From positions 1 to 46,907 of the forward strand of contig JAKSPU010000006.1 in NCBI GenBank assembly GCA_024404505.1: a DNA stretch of 46,907 nucleotides, given 5' to 3'. The notes under the pieces were generated by a model that searched no databases, had not been told where the DNA came from, and saw nothing but the letters and a program-made list of their open reading frames with translations. Positions within the stretch are counted from its first letter, which is position 1. Each line of letters begins with the position of its first letter. This document shows, piece after piece, positions 16,245 through 25,700 of the stretch. This DNA is from Clostridia bacterium (GTDB lineage Bacteria; Bacillota; Clostridia; Oscillospirales; CAG-272). Position numbers and translations under genes: made by a program.

Positions 16245-16412
16245 GGATTATTTGTCTACATATACGAAGAAAATTCACATATCCGCGGTTTGATATTTGG
16301 TAATAAAGACAATAAAAGGCTGCCGTTTCCTTCTATTGCAGTGAGTAAGTCTGTCAGGCAGCGTTTATTGCCATTTTTCCGCCCTCCCGGTCGATTTTTC
16401 ATCTCAGCAGCA

Positions 16413-16448
16413 GGGAGGCGGGGCCTGAACGGGTCCCGCCTCCCTTTT
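16413..16448 (+). terminator. Strong hairpin with T run, downstream of GH4 gene
   Basis: The arms GGGAGGCGGG (16413-16422) and CCCGCCTCCC (16435-16444) are followed on the plus strand by TTTT. It lies in the 420-base gap between rimP and the convergent end of the minus-strand GH4 gene. No plus-strand gene feeds it, so it probably ends the GH4 transcript from the opposite side or blocks antisense transcription. The rest of the gap holds only a weak GCTGCC/GGCAGC palindrome (16319-16362) and the rimP promoter. Confidence 0.55.
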
Positions 16449-16516
16449 GAAGGTACGCGCAGAATTTCAGTTCGTCGGTCGGGACGGGCAGTACCCCCGG
16501 CCCCGCCGGCATCCTG

Positions 16517-17839
16517 TCAGAACACAGGATATCCCGCTGCCTCGTGGGCGTCGTACAGCTCGTCGCACATCTTCACGATGTCGTCGATGGAGAGCTGCGC
16601 ACCGGTGTGCGGATCCATCATCGCGGCCTGATAGATATGCTCCTTCTTGCCGGTCACGGCAGCCTCGATGGTCAGCAGCTGGCAGTTGATGTTGGTCATA
16701 TTCATGGCCGCGAGCTGGACGGGCAGACGTCCGACGTGCGTCGGATGGATGCCGGCGCCGTCGACAAGGCACGGCACCTCCACGCAGGCGTCCGGCACGA
16801 GGTTGTCGATAAGCCCCGTATTCAGCACGTTTCCGCCGATCTTGTAGGGCGTGTCGGTGACCATGGCCTCCATGATATGGGACGCGTACTCACGGGAACG
16901 GGTATGCCGGATGTCACCGCCGTTCAGCAGATCCTCGCGCTGCTTCTTCCAGCCCGCGATCTGATTCACGCACCGGCGGGGGTACTCGTCGATCGGGATG
17001 CAGAAGTCGTCGATCAGCTGCGGGTAGTTCGGCTTGATGTAGAAGCAGTTGTACTCGGCGTTGTGCTCCGAGGACTCGGTGCAGTAGTAACCGAGCTTGT
17101 CGATGTAGTCGATGCGGACCATATTGCCGTGCTTCTTCTTGTTGCACTCCTTGGCGAGAGCGCGGATCTCGGGATACATATCCTTCCCGTTCTTGTCCTT
17201 CAGCTCGATCAGCCACGCCATGTGGTTGATGCCCGCGATCAGCTCGTGTCCGACCTCGGCGCGGCGCTCCGGGATGCCGAGCGTGTGGAACAGCGAGTCG
17301 GTGCAGACCTGCACGCTGTGGCACAGGCCGATCGTCCTGACGCCGGTATAGCGCTGCATATACCCGGACAGGATCGCCATCGGGTTGGTGTAGTTGAGGA
17401 ACCACGCGTCGGGGCAGACCTCCTCCATGTCACGGGCGAAGTCCTTGAGGACGTGGATGGTGCGCAGACCCCGGAAGATGCCGCCGATGCCGAGCGTGTC
17501 GCCGATGGTCTGGCGGAGGCCGTATTTCTTGGGGATCTCAAAGTCGATGATGGTGCAGGGATCGTAGAGGCCGACCTGAATGGCATCGACGACGAAGCGC
17601 GCGCCGCGCAGGGCGTCCTTGCGCTGCTCCGGACCGAGGTAGGTCCTGATGACGGCGCGGTCCTCGTTGTACTTATGGTTGAGGGCATTGATGACGCGGG
17701 CGGAATCCTCAAGGCGGACGGCGTCGATATCGTACAGCGCGATCTCGCACTCGCGGAGTGCCTCGGTCAGGAGGGTGTCGCCGAGGACGTTCTTGGCGAA
17801 AACGGTGCTGCCGGCGCCCATGAAGGTGATCTTCAGCAT
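16517..17839 (-). CDS. GH4 family alpha-galactosidase
   Basis: This 440-residue cytoplasmic glycosidase works by the NAD- and metal-dependent redox mechanism of GH4. The N-terminal Rossmann motif is ITFMGAGSTVF (4-14). LNYTNPMAI follows at about 148, then the metal cysteine in LCHSVQ (Cys173) and the metal histidine in INHMAW (His206). The CHSV form of the metal motif is the one associated with alpha-galactosidases (MelA) rather than phospho-glycosidases. There is no signal peptide, so it acts on imported alpha-galactosides. It is monocistronic with a perfect promoter, and no transporter lies beside it. Confidence 0.92.
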   Translation of the reverse strand: MLKITFMGAGSTVFAKNVLGDTLLTEALRECEIALYDIDAVRLEDSARVINALNHKYNEDRAVIRTYLGPEQRKDALRGARFVVDAIQVGLYDPCTIIDFEIPKKYGLRQTIGDTLGIGGIFRGLRTIHVLKDFARDMEEVCPDAWFLNYTNPMAILSGYMQRYTGVRTIGLCHSVQVCTDSLFHTLGIPERRAEVGHELIAGINHMAWLIELKDKNGKDMYPEIRALAKECNKKKHGNMVRIDYIDKLGYYCTESSEHNAEYNCFYIKPNYPQLIDDFCIPIDEYPRRCVNQIAGWKKQREDLLNGGDIRHTRSREYASHIMEAMVTDTPYKIGGNVLNTGLIDNLVPDACVEVPCLVDGAGIHPTHVGRLPVQLAAMNMTNINCQLLTIEAAVTGKKEHIYQAAMMDPHTGAQLSIDDIVKMCDELYDAHEAAGYPVF

Positions 17840-17901
17840 ATTGGTATCCCCTTTCAGTATTTTACAGTTCGGACCGTCCTGTCGGACGTCCGCTCGGCCT
17901 T

Positions 17902-17930
17902 ATTATACAAGGTTTCCGGGCGTTTGTCAA
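17902..17930 (-). promoter_or_regulatory. Sigma-A promoter of the GH4 gene
   Basis: On the minus strand a perfect TTGACA (17925-17930), 17 bases and a perfect TATAAT (17902-17907). It is back to back with the plus-strand promoter at 17960-17988. No clear operator palindrome separates them. Confidence 0.9.
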
Positions 17931-17959
17931 CGATTTTCACGGATTTCGGTGCGGCGGGA

Positions 17960-17988
17960 TTGCAAAGCGGCGCAATATATGCTACAAT
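17960..17988 (+). promoter_or_regulatory. Sigma-A promoter of the sigma-factor remnant
   Basis: TTGCAA (17960-17965), 17 bases and TACAAT (17983-17988), about 80 bases before the GTG start, with an AAAGGAGGTG ribosome binding site at about 18051-18060. Confidence 0.8.
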
Positions 17989-18067
17989 AAAAAAATTTTC
18001 CTTCCCTGTCCGGGATCCGCTTTCCCGGACGTTTCCCTTACAGAACGAGAAAAGGAGGTGACGCGCA

Positions 18068-18484
18068 GTGAACAGATCGGACGCAGACGAGACCGGCCGG
18101 CTTGAATCAGCCCTCGTGCGGCTGTCGGCGGGCGGGGACGATGCCCGTGACGCCCTCGGCGAGATATACGACCTGATGTCAGCCCGGATGCTGTGCGCCG
18201 CCTTCGCGGTCACCGGAAGCCATCCCGACGCGGAGGACGAGCTGTACGTGTACGGGTACAAGGATCGTCAGACGGTCTCCCTGATCCGGCTGGATCCCGA
18301 CACGGGCCGCGTGCTGTGGCGGACGGATCACCGGACGTCGTATACGAATATCCTGCCGATGTCCGTCAAGCCGACGGACACGGGCGTCGTGGTCTTCTGC
18401 CGGGCGTCCTGCGGCTCGGACGGTGTCTCGGTCGGCGGCTCATCTGTCTTCTTCCGCCGCGCGGTGACGGCAAAGAAGACGTGA
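18068..18484 (+). pseudogene. Chimeric remnant: ECF sigma factor N-terminus joined to a propeller-like fragment
   Basis: This 138-codon frame starts with GTG behind a very strong AAAGGAGGTG site and a good promoter. Residues 1 to about 58 resemble sigma-70 region 2 of ECF factors (ALGEIYDLMSARMLCAAFAV, then TGSHPDAEDE). The similarity stops where region 2.3 should start. From about residue 59 the sequence changes to LYVYGYKDRQ and IRLDPDTGRVLWRTD, resembling a piece of a PQQ-like beta-propeller or sensor protein. The last 30 or so residues are simply antisense of the PrsW-like gene. Regions 2.3-2.4 and 4 are absent, so it cannot be a working sigma factor. A deletion that fused two genes is the simplest explanation. 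Confidence 0.6.
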
Positions 18485-20070
18485 GCCGCGAGGCCGACCA
18501 GCAGGCACGCGCCGACGGCGATCACGATCGCCTTGTCCGACGGGCTGTCAAGCAGCGTTGTATCTACCTTGCCGGAATACACGACCTGCCCGTCCTTTAC
18601 CTTGGGCAGCCCGTACATGAGCTCTTCGGGCAATTCCGGCCATAAACATTCCCCATAGCAAACCGGATAATAGAAAATGTAATCCACGCCCTCCACACCG
18701 TCATCCGTGCGTCGATCATACCCGATCCTGTCCAACTGCTCCGGATAAACGAAGGTTTCGCAAGGGCCGTATTCATCCTCGGTCTGTATGATCATGGAGG
18801 GAGGCCACCCGTCGTCAGTCAGTTCACCGCTTTCCTCATCAAGATAGTAGTAATACCGCCACAGCACGCCCCCCGTACCCGGCACGATCTGTTCGGCATA
18901 CGTTATCTGTCCATCCTCATAGCGGAGCACTTTGCTTTCGTAATTCGGATCAAACGGACGCGAGCGGTCGGGACACGCAACAAGACCGCCCTGCATCCGG
19001 CTCACGAATTCATCCACCGTGCCGACCGGGTATTCAAAACTTTTCCCGTCTTGGTGTTCGTACACGTACAGGCAACCCAGCCCGGCCGTGACCGTCAGCG
19101 CGGCCGCCAGCGACAGGGCTGCCGCGTGTGTCCGTGTGAAGCGCCGCACGGGGGCGGCGTCCGCCTCCGGGAGCGGGTACTCCCTGCGGGCCTTGCGGAT
19201 GACAAGGAACCAGAACACGGTCATCAGCAAATATATCCCGTCGTGCTTGATCCAATAGAACACGGTCGTCCCGCAGATCTTCGTCAGCAGGAACGCGGGC
19301 AAGGTGTCGAAGACCTTCGTATCCCATAGCGCGTGAAGTGCCATCGCGCCTGCCAGCACGCTCCAGAAAGCGGGGTGGATCAACGGCCTTTTGAAGCGTC
19401 GGAACGCCCAGCCGACCGCCGCCGTCAGCCCGATGTGCGTGACGTACTGCATCACGCCGCGGGCAAACGTGTGTTTAATGAGTTCGGAAGTAGAGGCGTT
19501 CATCAGGTACATGACATTTTCATACGCCCCGAAGCCGCAGCCTACGGCCGCCCCGATCAGGAGGCCCTCCACGGGCTTCTTTCGCTTGGAGATCAGCAGA
19601 ATCACAATAGCAACCACCGCTTTTTCCGTTTCCTCAAGAATCCCGACAGACAAGGGCCTCAGCACATCGCCCTTTGGATACCACAGCGTATCGATCGGAC
19701 TCGCCAGCGCCAGCCCGCCGCCGATCACGGCGCAGGCCGTCAGCCACGCAAGGCCCATGCCGGTGTCCGGACACAGCTCGTACGCAAGCACGAGGACCGG
19801 CAGAGAAAACAGGAACGCGCCGACGACCGCGCTGATCGTATAGTTCGTGTCAAAGATCAACTGGAACAATACACAGACGGAGTATAGCCCCAAAAGGGCC
19901 GCAAATGCCCGGAGGAACAGCCACGGGTACCGGGACCGTCTCTCCGGCTGCCCTTGCCCGGATACCAGCAGGCAGGCATACTCCTCACGGGTGCGGGGAC
20001 AGATCAGCTCACAGCAGAACCTCCCCGCGCCCCGCAGAATCGTCCCGAGCTTATGCTTGAGAGCCGTCAT
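18328..20070 (-). CDS. PrsW family intramembrane metalloprotease with large C-terminal domain
   Basis: This 580-residue membrane protein has PrsW motifs: EETEK (146-150) in a transmembrane segment, CGFGAYENVMYL and MALHALWDTK. PrsW proteases cut anti-sigma factors at site 1 and so activate ECF sigma factors. About eight hydrophobic segments occupy residues 50-290. One more (around 310-330) leads to a soluble domain of roughly 200 residues, then a last membrane segment (AIVIAVGACLLVGLAAHVFF) and an acidic tail. The final 15-20 residues (TTPVSVGLTDIGRIFVYDVR) are antisense to the chimeric sigma ORF. This suggests the original stop was lost at the junction. The gene follows the DUF4838 gene by six bases. 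Confidence 0.8.
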   Translation of the reverse strand: MTALKHKLGTILRGAGRFCCELICPRTREEYACLLVSGQGQPERRSRYPWLFLRAFAALLGLYSVCVLFQLIFDTNYTISAVVGAFLFSLPVLVLAYELCPDTGMGLAWLTACAVIGGGLALASPIDTLWYPKGDVLRPLSVGILEETEKAVVAIVILLISKRKKPVEGLLIGAAVGCGFGAYENVMYLMNASTSELIKHTFARGVMQYVTHIGLTAAVGWAFRRFKRPLIHPAFWSVLAGAMALHALWDTKVFDTLPAFLLTKICGTTVFYWIKHDGIYLLMTVFWFLVIRKARREYPLPEADAAPVRRFTRTHAAALSLAAALTVTAGLGCLYVYEHQDGKSFEYPVGTVDEFVSRMQGGLVACPDRSRPFDPNYESKVLRYEDGQITYAEQIVPGTGGVLWRYYYYLDEESGELTDDGWPPSMIIQTEDEYGPCETFVYPEQLDRIGYDRRTDDGVEGVDYIFYYPVCYGECLWPELPEELMYGLPKVKDGQVVYSGKVDTTLLDSPSDKAIVIAVGACLLVGLAAHVFFAVTARRKKTDEPPTETPSEPQDARQKTTTPVSVGLTDIGRIFVYDVR

Positions 20071-20076
20071 GTCCCG

Positions 20077-22047
20077 TTATCCCCACTTGGCAGGGTTGAT
20101 CGAGAAGTCCTTGACGTCGCCCAGCGGCGTCCACGCGCCGATGGCGACGATGCCGAACTCCTTGATGCGCTCGTACAGCATCTTGTTGAGAGCGGTGTTC
20201 TCGTCGGATTTCGACTTTCCGACGAATAACTGACGGTAGTAGAGCGCCTGTATGCCGGCCTTGCGGACGTGTGCCTGCTGGACCTCAGTCGCCGCCGCGT
20301 CGAGCGCCTTGCAGCAGAGTGTCCACATCCCCTCGGCAAAGGCCTTGTCGTCCTTATTGCGCGCGTTGTACGGCAGCACCTTCTCGGGCTTGTCCCAGAT
20401 GTTGAAGTGATGTCCGTCGCTCTGCGCCTTCGCGGTCACGGCGTCGAACATACGGCGGATATACGGCCAGCCGTCACCATAGAAGTAGGTCATGAACTCG
20501 TCGATCATGGCGTTGTACTGCTCCCGCGTCATGGACGGATTCCACAGCAGCTGGGCGCTGATGTACGCGCGCAGCTCCTCAAAGTTGCCCGCGCGGGTGT
20601 TGTCGTTGCCCTGATTGAACACGCTCACGACGTGATGATTCGCGTAATAGGTCATGTCGTCGTAAAGGATCTCCTCATTCGGGAAGAAGGAGGGGTAGAA
20701 GTTGAAGTTGGTGTGGTAGTCCCAGATCGAGATATGCTCGCAGACCTCACTCCACGCGTTCAGCGTGTCGCAGTAGTGCTTGTTGATCGAGCAGGTCGGA
20801 TCGTCCAGCGTGTGAGCGAAGCAGGTGTCGATCAGGCAGAGCTGGACCAGCACGTTGTCCTCGAACACGAAGTCCTTCGGGGGCTTGATGCTGTATTGGT
20901 AAGCCAGCGTCTCCACCATGACGCCCGGGTACTCGTCCCTGATGTCCCGCGCGATCCTGTTGACGAACTCGAACAGCGCGCCGCCCTCGGTGCCGTACTT
21001 CTTGTTCAGCGCCTTGCAGTTTTCACACTGGCAGCCGAGCTGGGACTCGTTCTCGGAGTCGTTCTGCGACACGGAGATCGCCGTGACCTTGGGATTGTCC
21101 GCCAGCCAGATGCGCACGTTTTTCAGCACGGTCTGATAGACGTTCTCGTCCGTCATGCAGGGCTGATGCTTGTTCGCCTCGCCCGTCATTTCGGCGAGAT
21201 AGTACAGCGTATGGACGCGCTGGAAGATGGCGTAGCTGACGGGATTCAGCTTGTGGATGCGGTTGTAGTCATTATTGGTGCCGTTATCGTTGAAGCCGTA
21301 GTACTCGCAGCGGTAATCGAACGGAGGGCTGTACACCGTGTTCACGTCGGCAGGCACCTCGCGCAGATCGGCGGGGATGACGGCCTCGCAGTCCTCGGTG
21401 AAGAAGCGGGCGCCGACGTAGTCCTCCACGAAGCAGACCGCGCCGTTCCACGTCCCGCGCACCGACGCGCCGGTCAGGTAGAGCTGTCCGCCGTCCGCGA
21501 TCAGCGCGTACCCCTCGCTCGTGAGCGTGCCGCGGGCCGCGGTCACGGCAGCCGGCATCGCCTCACCGACGTCACCGACCATGATCCTGAAGGCGTACTC
21601 GCCCGCGTCGCGCACGTTCCGGAGCGGCAGATGCACACCGGTGGCGTTCTCGATCCACGTGCGGATCAGCTCGCCGGCACTGATCTCCTCCCACTCCGCC
21701 TCATCGCCGATCACCACGGCCATATTGCCCTCGGTCACGTCGTGACCGCAGATGACGAGCTTTTTCAGAGGATGCTCCTCTGCGACAGTCGGTTTCACGA
21801 CGATGTCATCACCGGCATAGTAAGCGGCAAGGGACAGCGTTTCCGGCTCGGTGTCGGCCTCGGTCGGGGCCTCCGTCGGAGCATCGACGGGTGCGTCGGA
21901 CGCTGGATCGTCCGGAGCCGTATCCGGCGTCGGCGTGTCAGCGGCGGTTTCCTGCCCATTCCCGGAGGACGTGCAGGCAGAGAAACAAAGCGGGATGAGG
22001 CATAGCAAAACAAGACTCAAAAGCAGTGCGTATGGACGGTGCGTCAT
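20077..22047 (-). CDS. DUF4838 domain lipoprotein, glycosidase-like
   Basis: This 656-residue exported lipoprotein has a signal peptide and lipobox CFSAC (Cys25). A Thr/Pro/Glu/Asp linker follows (about 28-70). An N-terminal alpha/beta domain recalls the GH20/GH67 N-terminal domain. A DUF4838 TIM barrel carries SVSQNDSENESQLGCQCENC, where the Asn-Asp and three cysteines are family hallmarks. The region with WDYHTNFNFYPSFFPN is also typical. DUF4838 proteins occur in glycan-degradation loci, but activity is not established. GGGAGG precedes the start. It is third in a minus-strand cassette after two proteins without signal peptides. Confidence 0.82.
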   Translation of the reverse strand: MTHRPYALLLSLVLLCLIPLCFSACTSSGNGQETAADTPTPDTAPDDPASDAPVDAPTEAPTEADTEPETLSLAAYYAGDDIVVKPTVAEEHPLKKLVICGHDVTEGNMAVVIGDEAEWEEISAGELIRTWIENATGVHLPLRNVRDAGEYAFRIMVGDVGEAMPAAVTAARGTLTSEGYALIADGGQLYLTGASVRGTWNGAVCFVEDYVGARFFTEDCEAVIPADLREVPADVNTVYSPPFDYRCEYYGFNDNGTNNDYNRIHKLNPVSYAIFQRVHTLYYLAEMTGEANKHQPCMTDENVYQTVLKNVRIWLADNPKVTAISVSQNDSENESQLGCQCENCKALNKKYGTEGGALFEFVNRIARDIRDEYPGVMVETLAYQYSIKPPKDFVFEDNVLVQLCLIDTCFAHTLDDPTCSINKHYCDTLNAWSEVCEHISIWDYHTNFNFYPSFFPNEEILYDDMTYYANHHVVSVFNQGNDNTRAGNFEELRAYISAQLLWNPSMTREQYNAMIDEFMTYFYGDGWPYIRRMFDAVTAKAQSDGHHFNIWDKPEKVLPYNARNKDDKAFAEGMWTLCCKALDAAATEVQQAHVRKAGIQALYYRQLFVGKSKSDENTALNKMLYERIKEFGIVAIGAWTPLGDVKDFSINPAKWG

Positions 22048-22081
22048 GGTTATTCCTCCCTTGTAAAGTTTTCGTGATCGA

Positions 22082-22705
22082 TCAGAAATCCGGCGTATAA
22101 TACATGGTCACCGGCGTAACAACCGGCCGGTACACACGGAAGTCACGGAATCGTATCTGCGAGCAGTAGGTGCCGAGGCCGACGCGGCCGCAGTCAGGCG
22201 CCGTGATCGGATCCGGATCGCTCAGGGTGATCACCGTCCGGCCGTCCACGGCGATGAAGCCATCGGCACCGATCATACCGGTCTGGATATGGTATTCCCG
22301 CCCCGGCTCGGCCTTGAAGGCTTCGGTCAGCGCCTGCAGATGACAGCCGGGGTACTTTTCAATGCCGGTACGGTCGATGTACCAGCCGTTGAGCCCGGCG
22401 ATGTACCCGGTGTCCGCGTCATGGGCGGCATAGTCCCACCCCCGCGCACGGAATGACCAGTTCAGGTCGTTGTGGCACGGCGGAATGATCGTACCGTAGA
22501 AATCAAGCAGAATATCGCCGTAAAACTGCCTGCGCGAGTAGATCAGGCCGCCTGCGTTCTCCCGGTACACGCCCACGCAGGTGCCGTCGCCGGACGTCCA
22601 GTCGCCGCCGGTGATCTCCCAATTCTCAGACAGATCGGGCGTGCGGAAGTCATCACGGAACAGAAGCTCACCGGGTGTGATCTTATTTTTCCCGACGTAT
22701 ATCAT
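22082..22705 (-). CDS. LamG/concanavalin-like beta-sandwich protein
   Basis: This 207-residue protein looks like one jelly-roll domain. LLFRDDFRTPDLSENWEITG opens it, WSFRARGWDY lies mid-domain, and VGLGTYCSQIRFRDFRVY closes it. That pattern is common in LamG, DUF1080 (3-keto-disaccharide hydrolase-like) and GH16-like sandwiches. No signal peptide is present. It lies 21 bases downstream of the large beta-helix gene and 34 bases upstream of the DUF4838 gene, so the three are probably co-transcribed. A carbohydrate-binding or lyase role is likely, with no catalytic set identified. Confidence 0.7.
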   Translation of the reverse strand: MIYVGKNKITPGELLFRDDFRTPDLSENWEITGGDWTSGDGTCVGVYRENAGGLIYSRRQFYGDILLDFYGTIIPPCHNDLNWSFRARGWDYAAHDADTGYIAGLNGWYIDRTGIEKYPGCHLQALTEAFKAEPGREYHIQTGMIGADGFIAVDGRTVITLSDPDPITAPDCGRVGLGTYCSQIRFRDFRVYRPVVTPVTMYYTPDF

Positions 22706-22726
22706 GTTGAATACTCCTTTTCCGGT

Positions 22727-25700
22727 TTACTCGATCGTCAGATTACACACGGACGCGTCCATGTCCGTAAAGAACAGCGATGCCTGACCGCAGACGGGTG
22801 CGACGGGCAGCGACGTATACTGCGAGCCGTCGATCCAGACGACCGTCCCGACAGGGGTGACCTCCAGCTTGAAGATGTGGAAATCAGTCGACGTGAAGAA
22901 GAAGTTCGGGCGCGTGTACAGCACGGTTTCCTGACCGTCCGTGACGTCGGTGACGGTCAGCGTGCACGCGGACACGTTGAAGCACAGCTCACGGAAGGAT
23001 CTCCCGCCGTCGCGGACGGCGAAGCGGTAGCCGAAGCCGTTGTGCCCGTTGGCATAGTTGTAGTCGTTGGCGCGCACGGCGCAGGACAACGCAAAGGTCG
23101 TTCGCTCGCCTTTGACCGCGAGGTCGCGGCGGCCATGCATGGTTTCGGTGTGCAGATAGACCTTGCCGTTCTCCGGCTGTGTGTCGAAGGCAGGGGTCAG
23201 CTCAAAATCACGGGACAGCGCCTCGGTGAAGCGCTTCATCTTGCGTGCCTCGATGGCAGCCCTGTCGACCTCGCCGGTCATCCGGCAGGCATCGAACACC
23301 GCGAAGCCGTCAGGCGACGTGCTGCCCGCGACGCTGCGGACGCCGACAAACAGATCGGCCTCGTCGTCGTCCAGCGTGAAGGTCAGACTGACGAGAGTGG
23401 GCGTGGGGCATACGAACGGAGCGGACGCGAGCTCCTCGCCGCGTGCCAGCACGTCCGCGGACGTGACGTCCGGTATGCGGCAGACGAACAGCTCGGCGCC
23501 GTCCGTACCGGTCAGCAGCTCACAGGTAAAGGTGTGTCGGCCTGCTTCGAGACGCAGGCCCTGTGCGGCAGCAGCGGGACCGCGGTCAAAGCGGCTGATG
23601 CGGCCCTTCTCCTTGTCCGCCCAGATCACGGACTGCACGGAGTCGGGTGCGTCGTTCTTCCACGTCGTCCAGTTTGCCATGCCGCCGAGGGTGAAGTCCC
23701 CGTTGCGGAAATCGGACGTCGACTTCACGCCGCAGTCGGTCAGGACATTGGTGCAGGCGATGGGGCCGAGCGTGCAGTTGCCGGCGTAGACGTTGCGGAA
23801 GATACGGACGTTCTTGACGGGAGAGTAGTCGTCGGTCTCGCTGTTATCGAAGGGCTGCTTGCCGGCGTAGGGGTTGTCCGGCCACGTGCCGACGGGGTTG
23901 ACGGAGGTCAGATAGTTGTCGTACGCGACGATCTCGCTGATCTCCTCGCGCTCCTGTACGGGGTCGCTCGTGCCCCACGTGATGAACGCGAGCGCCTTGC
24001 CGCCGCCGGAGTTGAGGTAGCTGTGGACGGTCGTGATGTCGCGGCAGCTGTTGTCCTCGCCGATCATGTTGGTCCACCACAGAATGCCGCGGGGATCGTA
24101 CATATGGCAGGACATGACCACGCCGTCGTCGTTGGACTGCAGGAAGCAGCGGTCAACGAGGATATGCTTGCCACCCGCCATGCCGAGGCCGTCGCCCGAG
24201 ACGCACTTGACCTCGTGCAGCTTGAGGTTGGCGATGTGGACGTGCGAGCAGTGGTTGTACTCGGTATGATAGTTGTTGGAACGCAGGATATCAAAGTCAG
24301 CCGTTTCCACGTAGTCGCAGAGGAACAGACCGAGTGGGATGCAGTGGATGCGGCGGGGGCAGCCGGCGGCGTAGCCGGGCATATCGACGCCCTCCTCGCT
24401 CGCGGTATCCAGCATCCGGAGCGCACTCGTGCCGTCCGGCGCGCCGACGATCCTGATATGCGACAGGTTTGCGCCCTGAATGAGCGGCAGGTTGGAGACG
24501 TGCAGGCTGTGCGTCCAGTTGATGCCGGGGATCACGCCGTCGTGACCGTAGGCAGGCTCGTAGGGGTAGTCCGCGGCACGCTGGGACTGCCACAGGATCG
24601 CACCGTGACCTAGCCGAAGCTCCACGTTGTCCCGCATCAGAAGGGACGTCACGATATAGCGCTTCCCGTAGAAGTCGTCGCTGCCGGGGATCAGCACCGT
24701 GCCGCCGCCGGCCGCGTTCACACGGTCGATGGCATTCTGGATCGCGTCCGTGTCGTTATGGACCGCGTCGCCGCGGGCGCCGCAGTCCAGCACGTTCACG
24801 GTATAGCCGGGCAGCGTGAAAGCGTAGGGGTTGACCGTGAAATCACGGTAATTGTCCACGTAGAAGCGGGCGCACAGGCAGACGGACGGCAGACCGTCAC
24901 ACTCGGCGAACAGCAGCAGCTGGTACGGAAGCAGCGTGGTCGGTCCCAGCATCAGCGGCAGGCCGGACAGCGTAAAGTCTCCGGAAGCCGGCAGCGGGGC
25001 GGAGCCTATGTACGTCTTGCCCGCCGTGCGCTCAAGCGCGAGGCCGAGGCCCTGATCGTCCGCCATCGTCCCGGCGTACAGCGACAGCCGCCCGCCCGCG
25101 TACGGGGCAAGGTCGACGTCACCCGTGCCGGTCAGCGTACCGCTCACGGTCAACGTCAGCGCGTCCTTATCGGCGGTGCAGGAGGTCACGACCGCCGCGG
25201 GCCGGTCGAGCGGCTTTTCCTGCTCGAAGGAGTAGCCGTCGATATACAGCGTCCCCTCTCCCTCGGTCTCAAAGCGGAAGCCGGACAGACGTCCGCCGCA
25301 GCCGGGGCAGCGGGACAGGTTGAAGAAGTACGCACGGGGCTCCGCCGTTTTTTCGAGCGGCAGCGTCACGGCGTTGTCCGCGCTCCGGATCGGTGCCTTG
25401 GTCGAGGTGAAGGACACGGTCGCGGACGAAAGTCCGTCCGGGTTGCGGAGGATGAAGAACAGCGTGTTGCGGCGGGGCATCAGCATGGAGTAGGGACTTC
25501 CCTGCTTTCTCGGCAGGTCGCGCGAGATGAACCCGCCCTTTCCGGACACGGTCAGCGCCATGCCGCCGCCGACGTCACGAAGGGACGCGTCCTCGGCGGT
25601 ATAGAAGTGTGCCTGACCGCCCCACTCGCCGAGCGTGTTCCACACACAGGAGAGCGACAGGGCGGCGGTGACCGCCGTGCCGTCGGTGTCAAGGCGCATT

